From CAZSAA01 sp964604915 (GTDB taxonomy: Bacteria > Patescibacteriota > Patescibacteriia > Patescibacteriales > UBA12465), in NCBI GenBank assembly GCA_964604915.1, contig CAZSAA010000023.1:1-13111 (forward strand): a stretch of DNA of 13,111 bases, written 5' to 3'. Of the stretch, positions 1-7,800 are shown piece after piece. Each line of letters begins with the position of its first letter. Positions within the stretch are counted from its first letter, which is position 1. Below the pieces are notes generated by a model. That model did no database searches. It saw nothing but the letters and a program-made list of their open reading frames with translations, and was not told the DNA's origin. The position numbers and the translations under genes were made by a program.

Positions 1-53
1 ATTATAGTGATATAAGTATTCGTTCTTTGGTTCGAATTGCCTGCCTTATCCAT
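1..53 (-). CDS. Start of an unidentified gene, cut by the window edge
   Basis: An ATG at 53-51 lies 3 nt after the dtd stop codon and opens a frame that stays open to base 1 (MDKAGNSNQRTNTYITI, 17 codons plus two bases). The polar start shows no signal peptide or recognisable domain. The close spacing to dtd suggests the next gene of the same transcript, translated by coupling, since no Shine-Dalgarno sequence precedes it. A 53-base frame can be open by chance, so only the position supports it. No function can be assigned. Confidence 0.4.
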   Translation of the reverse strand, partial: MDKAGNSNQRTNTYITI

Positions 54-56
54 ATT

Positions 57-503
57 CTATAAATCATCACTATCCAAGATAATCGTCACCGGTCCGTCAT
101 TTACTAGTTCCACCTCCATGTGAGCACCAAACGATCCAGCTTGGACAGGCGTCCCTTCCTCCTGCAGATATCCCATGAATGACTGATATAGTGGCAACGC
201 TTCCTCGCCGGGAGCCGCCGCGCCAAAGCTCGGCCGCATCCCTTTATGACAATCGGCTTGGAGAGTGAATTGCGAGACGCAAAGCACGGCGCCACCGGTA
301 TCCTTGAGCGAGAGGTTCATCTTGCCTTCTCCGTCAGCGAAAATGCGCAATCCAGCCACCTTCCTAGCCAATTTCGCGGCCTCCACTTCCGTATCTCCCT
401 TCGCTACGCCCAACAAGATCAAAAAACCTTCGCCAATCACGGCGATGTCCATATCATCAACCGAAACCTTGGCGCGTGATACTTTTTGGATAAGGGCGAT
501 CAT
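57..503 (-). CDS. dtd: D-aminoacyl-tRNA deacylase
   Basis: Cytoplasmic editing enzyme that hydrolyses D-amino acids (and glycine from tRNA-Ala) off mischarged tRNAs. The 148-residue length matches the family, usually about 145-150. Both signature motifs are present: SQFTL at residues 77-81, and NDGPVT at 135-140, whose Gly137-Pro138 forms the cross-subunit cis-Pro motif that enforces chirality. The start MIALIQKVSRAKVSV is typical of the family. Its ATG overlaps the TGA stop of the upstream glycosyltransferase gene by four bases (ATGA), so translation is probably coupled. There is no functional link to polysaccharide synthesis; it looks like a housekeeping gene carried on the same transcript. 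The identification is secure. Confidence 0.96.
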   Translation of the reverse strand: MIALIQKVSRAKVSVDDMDIAVIGEGFLILLGVAKGDTEVEAAKLARKVAGLRIFADGEGKMNLSLKDTGGAVLCVSQFTLQADCHKGMRPSFGAAAPGEEALPLYQSFMGYLQEEGTPVQAGSFGAHMEVELVNDGPVTIILDSDDL

Positions 504-1642
504 ATCGATTTGAGAAGAGAGAGATATTGACTAGCCGCTCTTTGCCATGAATATTCCTGAGCCTTCTGCCGGCCAGCGGTAATGAGATTATTTCTAGTCT
601 CCTTATCTACTATCGCTTGTTCCAAGGCCTTGGCTAAGGAAAAAGGGTCGCCGGGCGTGCAATACAGCGCCGCCTGGCCGCCAATTTCCGCCAAAGACGA
701 AGCGCGACTCATTACCACCGGGCAAGAGCGCGTCATCGCTTCAAGCGGCGGGAACCCAAAACCTTCGTAGAAGGAGGGATAGGCAAAGACAGAAGCGCAA
801 TCATATAGCACTTCCCTAGCTTGGCGGCTCACGTAGCCTAGGAAACGGATATCCTGACGATATGGCGAAGACTGCCAGGCCTGTTTTATCTTCTCCGCCT
901 TCCAGCCCCAAGCGCCAGCGATTACCAAACGAAAACTGCTAGGGATAAGCTTATGTTTTTTTAGTATGTTGAAAGCTTCGATCAGGCCATCAACGTTCTT
1001 GCGCGGTTCCACGGTAGCTAGGTAAAGGATATATGGCTTGTTCAGCTCGAAATCCGCGATTATCCGTATCCTTTCCCCTTCGGAAACCGCTATCCTCTCC
1101 CCTAAGCCGGAATATATGACTTGGACTTTTTCCTCAGGCAAGCCTAAGAGATCAACGATATCAGCTTTGGTGTGTTCCGATACCGCCACAATCTTGGCCG
1201 CCGAAGCCGCTAGGCGCCGTATCGGTAGCAAACGATGCCAAAGATTCTTGCGCTGATTGAAAAACTCGGGATAGCGGAGGAAGGAAAGATCGTGGATAGT
1301 GAGCACGTAGGGGAAACCTTTGGAGAAAGAGGCGAAGTTAAAATGCGGCAACCAGAAGGCCTCCGCCTTAGCTAGACGGTCAAGCTTGGGATATTGCAAA
1401 ATACGCTGCAACGGGTAGTTGAAGATCTTATTGGGTATGCCCGGATTTATTATATCCGTGCAGCCATCCGCCAACCAATCCAAGCGCTTGATAGCCGAAC
1501 GGGAAAAAGAATTGCAAAATAAAGGGAAATAATCATCCGCTTCCGCCTGAGCGATGATCTCCGGCAGCAAATGAGCCGTATATTCGGAAATGCCACTATA
1601 GTACCGATCGGTGAGGCTGCGTATATCTATCCCTAAACGCAT
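500..1642 (-). CDS. GT4-family glycosyltransferase (mannosyltransferase-like)
   Basis: A 380-residue GT-B fold, retaining glycosyltransferase of CAZy family GT4, cytosolic or peripheral at the inner membrane. It transfers a sugar from a nucleotide donor onto a lipid-linked glycan. Visible landmarks are the N-terminal MRLGIDIRSL strand, IHDLSFLRYPEFF near 116-128, the donor-domain opening ATVEPRKN at 209-216, and the E-x7-E pair Glu293/Glu301 in YEGFGFPPLEAM. The last two are the usual family hallmarks. Donor and acceptor cannot be read from sequence; a GDP-mannose type donor is only a guess from resemblance. The start is supported by the canonical N-terminus, although no Shine-Dalgarno sequence precedes it. 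A weak minus-strand promoter (TTAACT, 17-base spacer, AATAAT at 1659-1654) would give a leader of only a few bases. It is followed by dtd with an ATGA overlap. Confidence 0.9.
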   Translation of the reverse strand: MRLGIDIRSLTDRYYSGISEYTAHLLPEIIAQAEADDYFPLFCNSFSRSAIKRLDWLADGCTDIINPGIPNKIFNYPLQRILQYPKLDRLAKAEAFWLPHFNFASFSKGFPYVLTIHDLSFLRYPEFFNQRKNLWHRLLPIRRLAASAAKIVAVSEHTKADIVDLLGLPEEKVQVIYSGLGERIAVSEGERIRIIADFELNKPYILYLATVEPRKNVDGLIEAFNILKKHKLIPSSFRLVIAGAWGWKAEKIKQAWQSSPYRQDIRFLGYVSRQAREVLYDCASVFAYPSFYEGFGFPPLEAMTRSCPVVMSRASSLAEIGGQAALYCTPGDPFSLAKALEQAIVDKETRNNLITAGRQKAQEYSWQRAASQYLSLLKSI

Positions 1643-1645
1643 ATA

Positions 1646-1679
1646 TTGACAGGATTATTATTTAGTGAAATGCTATAGT
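1646..1679 (+). promoter_or_regulatory. Plus-strand promoter of the mini transcription unit
   Basis: TGCTATAGT at 1671-1679 is an extended -10 (TG-n-TATAGT). A perfect TTGACA lies at 1646-1651, but the spacer to TATAGT would be 22 bases, longer than the usual 16-18. Either the extended -10 acts alone or TGCTAT (19-base spacer) is used. The predicted start is near 1685-1687. The TTGACA begins 4 bases from the ATG of the opposite-strand glycosyltransferase gene, so polymerases on the two strands may interfere. Confidence 0.5.
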
Positions 1680-1703
1680 TAACTAACTAAAAGGAGGTAT
1701 ATC

Positions 1704-1775
1704 ATGTCCTCGGGACTGTGGCTCTGCATCTGCGGGCTGTATAAATTAACATTCGAGACTGAACTTAAAAAATAA
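1704..1775 (+). CDS. 23-residue ORF with a perfect Shine-Dalgarno sequence, unknown function
   Basis: The only plus-strand reading frame with full expression signals here. AAAGGAGGT at 1690-1698 matches the 16S anti-Shine-Dalgarno over nine bases, and AGGAGG ends 6 bases before the ATG. The frame encodes MSSGLWLCICGLYKLTF followed by the polar tail ETELKK, then TAA. The first 17 residues are hydrophobic with a Cys-x-Cys pair at residues 8 and 10; the tail is charged. An extended -10 promoter precedes it and a strong hairpin terminator overlaps its stop, giving a predicted transcript of about 115 bases. TAA occurs in all three frames at 1680-1690, just upstream. I do not recognise the peptide. 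It could be a small membrane peptide, a regulatory leader, or a small RNA whose ORF is incidental. Confidence 0.5.
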   Translation: MSSGLWLCICGLYKLTFETELKK

Positions 1776-1801
1776 AAGGATTCCTAAGAGAATCTTTTTT
1801 T
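1774..1801. terminator. Bidirectional intrinsic terminator
   Basis: The arms AAAAGGATTC (1774-1783) and GAATCTTTTT (1790-1799) pair over 10 positions, with one G.U in RNA and a 6-base loop, followed by a run of T. On the plus strand it ends the mini transcript, and its stem includes part of that ORF's TAA. On the minus strand it lies directly after the glycosyltransferase stop at 1800-1802 and is followed by TTTTATTTTTT, so it should serve both strands. Confidence 0.8.
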
Positions 1802-2915
1802 ATTTATTCCCCTCCGTTACCTTGGTCACAAAAGCTTTTATTTCCTGCTTGAACCGCTCGGTGGAGAAACCAAGGGCCCAATCCCTGATAGCGGCCGGAT
1901 TGAAATCAATTGCCTCAAGCTGCCTTACCGCCGTCGCGATCGCCGCCGGCGTTTGCTCCTCGAAGAATATGCCAGTTTTTCCCTCTTGTACGGTTTCAGT
2001 TGCTCCACCCTTGCGATACGCGATTACCGGCCGGCCGGAAGCCATGGATTCGAGCGGTGTGATGCCAAAATCTTCTTCCTGAGGATTGATGAAAGCAACA
2101 GCTTCGCTGTATAAACTAGCCTTCTGTTCCTCAGTAACGCGACCGAGGAATTCTATATCCGGATTACCGGCGGCAATCTTCATAAGGCGAGGTAAATCGA
2201 CACCGTCGCCGAATATCTTGAGACGGTATCCACTCCCCAATTCCAAGAAAGCTTCAATTACGATATCTATCCGCTTATACGGTACCAACCGGCAACCGGC
2301 CAGGAAATACCGCTCGCTTCCCTGCTTCGGGGCGGAGATATAGAAAGCGCTGGTTTCAACTGGCGGATATATCACCTGGCTATCGCGACGATAATATTTA
2401 CTGATGCGCTTAGCCACGGTCTGAGAATTAGCAATGAAATAATCTACCCGATCCGCCGCTAGCCTATCCCACATACGGATACGATTAAGCATCAGGGAAA
2501 CCAGTTTCTTTATCCATTTATTATACTTTAGGTCGTTGATATATTCATGGGTGTCGCTCCAGAGATAGCGGGTGGGAGTATGGCAATAGCAGATGTGAGG
2601 GATATCCGGCTGGGTGATTACACCCTTAGCAAAGGAACTAGTATCGGAAATGACCAGGTCATATCCGCGCAAATCAAAAAATTCTACCGCCATCGGCATG
2701 AAAAACAGATACCATTTATAGTGCTTCACCCCACCAGGCAATTTCTGGATGATAGAAGTCTCTATGCGCTTGCCCGGCAAGTAGCCGTCAGTCTTGTGAC
2801 GATCCGCCAGCAAGGTATATATGACGGCATCAGGAAAGAGTTCAGCTAAAGTACGGAGTACCTTTTCGGCACCGCCGTCCTGGGCGAGATGATCGTGGAT
2901 CAAAGCTACTTTCAT
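1800..2915 (-). CDS. GT4-family glycosyltransferase
   Basis: A 371-residue GT-B glycosyltransferase of family GT4. It begins MKVALIHDHL followed by GGAEKVL at 14-20, the typical acceptor-domain opening. The segment HICYCHTPTRYLW at 107-119 is common in a GT4 subgroup found in polysaccharide clusters. The donor domain shows FLAGCRLVPYKRID at 204-217 and the E-x7-E pair Glu281/Glu289 in EEDFGITPLESM. The enzyme should act on the cytoplasmic face, adding a sugar to the lipid-linked chain begun by the adjacent sugar transferase. Its start is 3 bases after that gene's stop, so the two form one transcript. Donor sugar is not readable. A bidirectional terminator sits exactly at its end. Confidence 0.9.
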   Translation of the reverse strand: MKVALIHDHLAQDGGAEKVLRTLAELFPDAVIYTLLADRHKTDGYLPGKRIETSIIQKLPGGVKHYKWYLFFMPMAVEFFDLRGYDLVISDTSSFAKGVITQPDIPHICYCHTPTRYLWSDTHEYINDLKYNKWIKKLVSLMLNRIRMWDRLAADRVDYFIANSQTVAKRISKYYRRDSQVIYPPVETSAFYISAPKQGSERYFLAGCRLVPYKRIDIVIEAFLELGSGYRLKIFGDGVDLPRLMKIAAGNPDIEFLGRVTEEQKASLYSEAVAFINPQEEDFGITPLESMASGRPVIAYRKGGATETVQEGKTGIFFEEQTPAAIATAVRQLEAIDFNPAAIRDWALGFSTERFKQEIKAFVTKVTEGNK

Positions 2916-2918
2916 AGG

Positions 2919-4331
2919 TTATTCCGTGCCGCGATGCTTGAGCACGGCCAGTGGTGTGCGCAAAAGGATGGAAAAATCCAGCAACAGCGACCAATTTTCT
3001 AGATAATATACGTCGAGCTTCACTTCCTCCTCAAACATCAAATCGCTCCGGCCGGAAACCTGGGCTAGACCGGTAATACCCGGTTTCACCGTTAAAGTTT
3101 TGCGTTGATGGTTCTCATATTTAGCTACTTCTTCCGGCAGATGGGGGCGAGGCCCAACTAAGCTCATGCGGCCGATAAGGACGAGGAAGAGCTCCGGCAG
3201 CTCATCAATAGACAAACGCCTAATTATCTTCCCCACCCGGGTGACGCGTGGGTCGTCCTTTATCTTAACAAGCGGCCCGTCATTACGCAGATTTTTGTCT
3301 GCTAATTCCCTATACCGCATACTATCGCTATTGGGGATCATGGAACGAAACTTGAAATAGCGGAAGAGCTTGCCGCCTTCGCCGACCCTGGTAAGGGGGG
3401 TACCATCGTCCTTGCGGGAGAAGAAGATAGGTCCCCGGGAATCAAGGGTGATCAGAAGAGAAACGATCAAAAAGACTGGAGACAAGAGCATGATGAGGAT
3501 AGATGAACCGATGATGTCCACTATCCGTTTTATCACCCGACCCCAGCCTTCGAGGGTAGTGCGTTTGACTTCGACGACCGGCACACCCAATATTTCGGAA
3601 GTCTCGTTTCGCAATACCTTCACTTCCAGCAAGTCGGCGACATAACGGAAATTTATGTGATGGTCGTTGGCAAAATCGAAGAGACGCAAGAATTCAGCCT
3701 TGCTGAGATTCGGGTCGCATTGGATAATGCCGTCTACCTGATTATCCTTCAGGTATTCCTCCAATTCCTTAGCGGTATCGAAAGAAAAATCCCGAATGCG
3801 CTTCACCACTTCCCAGCCATATTTCTTCTGACTGGAAAACTCGGAGATGAAATTGTCCGCCGTCTTGCCGCTGCCAACGATGAGCAGTTTGCCGATGCCA
3901 ATACCATATGAATACAGGCGCTTCTGCAACCAACGCACGAAAATATGAATGAAAGAAATATAGGTTATTGCCAAAAAGAAACCGACCAGTACGATGAACC
4001 GGGAATCGAAAAGTTCGCGCTGGAAAAAGATGATGATCGCCACCAAAGCGAGGCCAGCGGTACAAGCAAAAAAGATGTGTGACAATTCGAGAGCCAATTT
4101 CCTAGCCTTTATCTTATACAACCCTGAAGCGATAAATATCAGGATGATAATGGCTGATACCAACATCAGGCTACGGGAATACGTATCGAAAGACAGGTTA
4201 AAGATGACCGGCCTCACTTCCGTGCTCCACTGCGAGAAGCGCAGGTGATAGGCTGATATTCCCGCCAGGACTACCATTAGGTAGTCGAGCGGGATGAGCA
4301 GGGTCGAGAAAAATAGTTCTTGTTTTTTCAT
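2919..4331 (-). CDS. Polyprenyl-phosphate sugar-1-phosphate transferase (initiating enzyme)
   Basis: A 470-residue membrane protein of the bacterial sugar transferase (PF02397) family. It starts a polysaccharide by moving a sugar-1-phosphate from a nucleotide sugar to undecaprenyl phosphate. Order: four or five hydrophobic segments (about 8-30, 53-70, 84-103, 110-130); a Rossmann-like domain starting at KLLIVGSGKTADN (148-160); a re-entrant or membrane helix near 270-296; then the catalytic domain. That domain shows YFKFRSM (325-331), the Asp376-Glu377 dyad in SIDELPEL, MSLVGPRPHLPEE (389-401) and KPGITGLAQVSGR (416-428). The length fits the long WbaP/PssY-like class. No Shine-Dalgarno sequence is visible; the start is supported by the family-like N-terminus. 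The RNase P RNA gene ends 10 bases upstream with no terminator between. Confidence 0.94.
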   Translation of the reverse strand: MKKQELFFSTLLIPLDYLMVVLAGISAYHLRFSQWSTEVRPVIFNLSFDTYSRSLMLVSAIIILIFIASGLYKIKARKLALELSHIFFACTAGLALVAIIIFFQRELFDSRFIVLVGFFLAITYISFIHIFVRWLQKRLYSYGIGIGKLLIVGSGKTADNFISEFSSQKKYGWEVVKRIRDFSFDTAKELEEYLKDNQVDGIIQCDPNLSKAEFLRLFDFANDHHINFRYVADLLEVKVLRNETSEILGVPVVEVKRTTLEGWGRVIKRIVDIIGSSILIMLLSPVFLIVSLLITLDSRGPIFFSRKDDGTPLTRVGEGGKLFRYFKFRSMIPNSDSMRYRELADKNLRNDGPLVKIKDDPRVTRVGKIIRRLSIDELPELFLVLIGRMSLVGPRPHLPEEVAKYENHQRKTLTVKPGITGLAQVSGRSDLMFEEEVKLDVYYLENWSLLLDFSILLRTPLAVLKHRGTE

Positions 4332-4341
4332 AAGAAATTCT

Positions 4342-4672
4342 ATAGGGCAAGCTATAAGCCGGATTCTGTCGTAGTACGGCCATTTATCTAGCCCGACCGT
4401 TACCGGTCGGATCGAGCGGGCTACTTTCTCTCGGAACCCGAAAGTTCCGAGTTTGCCCTTGCTTCAGGCAGGGTTTACCGCGGCGCCAGGTCACCCTGGG
4501 CCGAGACCCGTTTGACGGATCACTTTTCACCTTTCTCCGTCCGAAGACGGATAGTATCGTCTCTGTGGCACTTTCCCTAGGGTTACCCCCGGTGGGCGTT
4601 ACCCACTGCCCTTTTTATGAAGTCCGGACTTTCCTCCTTGTCAAAAACAAGGCGGCCGTCCGCTTGCCCTAT
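4342..4672 (-). ncRNA. rnpB: RNase P RNA, bacterial A-type
   Basis: Catalytic RNA that removes tRNA 5' leaders. On the minus strand it shows GAGGAAAGTCCGGAC near the 5' end, AAAGTGCCACAGAGA in the middle, TAGATAAATGG, and ACAGAATCCGGCTTAT near the 3' end, all class landmarks. The ends are set by a perfect 11-bp P1 helix (4342-4352 with 4662-4672). Other helices visible: CCGTC-TT-CGGACGG, a P18-like hairpin CCGACCG-GTAA-CGGTCGG with a GNRA loop, and a simple 8-bp hairpin at 4430-4451 where P15 is expected. At about 331 bases it is compact for the class. A promoter lies directly upstream, and the sugar transferase gene starts 10 bases after the 3' end. Confidence 0.96.
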
Positions 4673-4676
4673 GTAT

Positions 4677-4705
4677 ATGGTAGTAAAGATAGGCAGAAAA
4701 ATCAA
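4677..4705 (-). promoter_or_regulatory. Promoter of rnpB
   Basis: On the minus strand TTGATT (4705-4700) and TACCAT (4682-4677) are separated by exactly 17 bases. The predicted start is near 4670-4672, at the first base of the P1 helix. The -10 is weak (4 of 6), but the position fits the RNA's 5' end very well. Confidence 0.55.
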
Positions 4706-4733
4706 CTGTTATTGTAATATATGCCAAATAAAC

Positions 4734-4781
4734 AGGCCTTCGCCCATCATCCGTATTAAAAACTCAGATAAGCGAAGGCCT
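4734..4781 (-). terminator. Inverted repeat after the LamG gene, probable terminator
   Basis: AGGCCTTCGC (4734-4743) and GCGAAGGCCT (4772-4781) are perfect 10-base inverted arms separated by 28 bases. They lie 25 bases past the stop of the LamG gene and upstream of the rnpB promoter, where a terminator is expected. The long loop and the poor T-run (GTTTATTT on the minus strand) make it a weak or factor-assisted terminator, or an RNA end-protecting hairpin. Confidence 0.5.
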
Positions 4782-4805
4782 TTAACTTTGTTTTCCAATT
4801 AGTAA

Positions 4806-7800
4806 TCAACTCCCCTCCCCCACCCTATCAACCCTCCCTTGGCTATAGATCCGGCTGGCATCGGCGGCGGTAAGGTAGCCACGCCATACGCTCATATCAT
4901 CGACGTCATAGAAAAAATTCTGGTTAGTCACCCGCAAGCTGCCAACCTTGGTTTCGGACGGCCAGGCGATATAGCGCTGCGAGACGAATGATTCCCCATC
5001 GACATAGATATCTAAACGCAGATTAAGGCGGTCATAGGAAAGGATAATATTATGCCAATCGTCATCATGTGGAAAAGTGCCGGCCGCCAAGGAATGGAAG
5101 TCACCGTCGATAAAATAACTAGCGCTATAAACGCTCGGCACGAAAGCGAGCATATAACCGCCATCATCAGCTACTACGGCTATCTCGCCGCGGCCTTCGT
5201 CGGGATAGGCGGAATTGCGCCACCAGAAGGAAAGGCTCAGGTCGCCCGCGGCAAAGGGCTCGGAAAAATCAACCAAGAGGCGGCTATTATATCCCGTCTG
5301 CCGCAAATTGCTATTCTCATAACTATTTAGCACCCACTCTGCCTGTCCATTTAGCAGCAAATCTTCCCCACCGACCGAATCCGCCGCTAGCGTTCCCTGG
5401 GCCTCGTTCATATCCCAGAAATGAAGAAGAGCTACTTCGAGTGGCTGCCAAACCGGTGCTACCGGAGTGAATGGCAATTTCAGGTCATATATATCCTTTA
5501 TCTCCTCTGCCGACAAACCGCGGCTAAATAGTGCTAATTCATCGACGACAGTAAATCCATTATCATTACTAATCTGCAGGCGGGAAAAATCGACTGGCAA
5601 AAGTTCACCGCTCGGCAGGGCACCGGAGAATTTCTTTTGCCCATCGAGATAGATGCCCCAGGCATGACGACTATCATCCACTGATATAGTCGCTAGATGC
5701 CAGCTACTATAATCCCATTCTGGGAAAAAATTCTGCACCGCCTCGGTGTTAGGCAAACCCTCGATATTGACATACATCGGATTAAAGACGAAGCGCATAA
5801 ACTTACCATTGCTATCACCATCAAGGAGAATCTCGGTGCGGGAAGAATTCGCTAGCGCGTTCATCCAGAAAGATATGGAAAAATCATTACCATCAAGCTT
5901 CTCATTACTAGAAAGCAAGGAAGGGATAGCCGGATATTCATAGAAAGTTTCCAGGCCGCAACCGAAATAACCGATGGCCCGGTTAGCGGAAATATCCAAA
6001 TCGTTATTTCCTTTATAATCCTCTGTCTCTTCGCCGAAACACTCGTCAAAGTGCCATAGATGCTTCATGCCTGCCACCGAAATCGCGCTACCAGAAGTTT
6101 GATCGTTTTCTTCCTCTTCTTCTTGTTGTTGTTCTTCTTCCTCTTCTTCTTGCTCTTCTTCCTCTTCCGTTTGTTCAATGAGAGGGACGAGCAGAAAATC
6201 CTGCCCGTTATCATCCGTATCGACTGCCTGCATGAGGTTACGATCGGTACCGCTAGTCAATAGGTCAGCTAAGGCTGTTCCCGCCCTAGGTTTACGCCAA
6301 AGTACTTGGTTATCAAGGATTTCTGGCGCCCTGGAACCTTCGTAGTACAAGGCGGTGCCAAAACCGACGAGATCCACTATATCCTCATCACTCCGGCTAC
6401 TAACCGGACCAGAGGCCAGATATATGGAATATCCATCACCCCGCCAATTGAAATTGGTATGCTTGGCGATAGCATGGGCTTTGGCTAAGATATCCGTGCT
6501 CGCCTCATCGTTAGCTACGACCAAAGATTGGCCGGGCGGGATAATGGATCCGAACCGGTATTCCAAGTCTTCTTCCTTGTCGAATCGAAGCATGATAGAC
6601 GGGTCAACCGCTGTCTTGCTCTTTTCCAGACGATATCCGCCAGCCTTGAGATCAACCGCTTGGGTATTAGGGTTATATAGCTCTATCCAGTCATCATTTC
6701 CAGTAGCGTAGAGTCGCCGAATTAACAAAGGCCAAGTCTTTTCTTCCTCATCGGTTTGACTTTGACTAGAACTAGCCGCGCTCTGGGTCGTCTTGACCTG
6801 GCGGCTAGGCAAAGTGACCTGATACGAACTACTGGACGTTTTAGCTGTTTGCTTGATAACCGATACCTTGTAGCTATCAGCCTTAGCCACGGTTTTAGCG
6901 GTAGTAGCTTGGCTAGCCGGAGAAAAACCGGGCAACGACGTCGCTTTAGCCCCTTCGCTTTCTATCTTTTCCACCCCTTTTTCCTCCTTTTCCTCTGTTT
7001 CTTGCTCCTCTTCTTCCTCTTTAACTATCTCCTCCTCTAACTCTGGCTGTAGCCATTCTTCCTCGGCCTCGCCTTCTGTCTTGATTGGTTCTCCGGTCTC
7101 TTCCTGGCCAGCTAAGTTTTCCCAATCATCAAGCGAAAAGGCCGGTAGATCTTCATAATTTAATGAATCTTCCGTTCTCTCCGCTATCCCCTCTTCCCTG
7201 TTCAACGCTAAAGAGGAACCGTCTTCCTTCCCTTTGAATAGCCGAGCGACATAGCCAACAGCATTCTTTACTGTAGAGACGGGATTATTGATAAAGGACC
7301 ACTTGAGCATCACCAATATCTTCGAGACGGAACCGCGGGCCTGCTTGTCTTTGAACTCGCTCCCGATCTCGATATCGGTATCCACTTCCTTGAGACTAGG
7401 CTGGAGGAATTGGCTATAGGGCAAGAAGAAATATCGTTTGCCCGCGTGTTCATAGCCAGCGTCATAGCCGACGATCTCCTTGGCTGGCACAACCATCTCC
7501 GTCCGGCGAACAATCTGGGAAAATTCCTTCTCCTTGGCAAAAGTGTCGCCATAGCTGTTGACCACCGAATCGTTATCGAAACCGTCAGGCGTGATATCGA
7601 CGGCATAGAAGGCTGGATCATATTCCAGAGCAGACAAGTTATACGGGTTGGAAATGGCCGCACTCTCATACACCTTTTCTGTCAGACCGACACAGGTCCA
7701 CTGGCCACTCTTGGGACCTTTCTGATGACGGAAACTGGTATCATAGCCGAGGCCTAGCTCAGCGATGCGCTTGGCAATCTCGACCGCCTTGAGACGTTCA

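Noticed and set aside
500..503. Possible recoding of TGA, as in some CPR lineages
   Set aside because: TGA ends the GT4 gene at the dtd start and ends the antitoxin gene at the toxin start, so it is read as stop here.
4198..4383. Open frame on the minus strand reaching into the RNase P RNA
   Set aside because: It overlaps the secure sugar transferase frame and the RNA's 3' end, and has no family features.
4617..4802. Plus-strand open frame across the rnpB 5' end and its promoter
   Set aside because: It lies antisense to a confident RNA gene and shows no ribosome site or recognisable protein features.
6060..6263. Plus-strand frame rich in Phe/Leu, resembling a membrane protein
   Set aside because: It is the antisense image of the Glu-rich GAA/GAG tract in the LamG gene.
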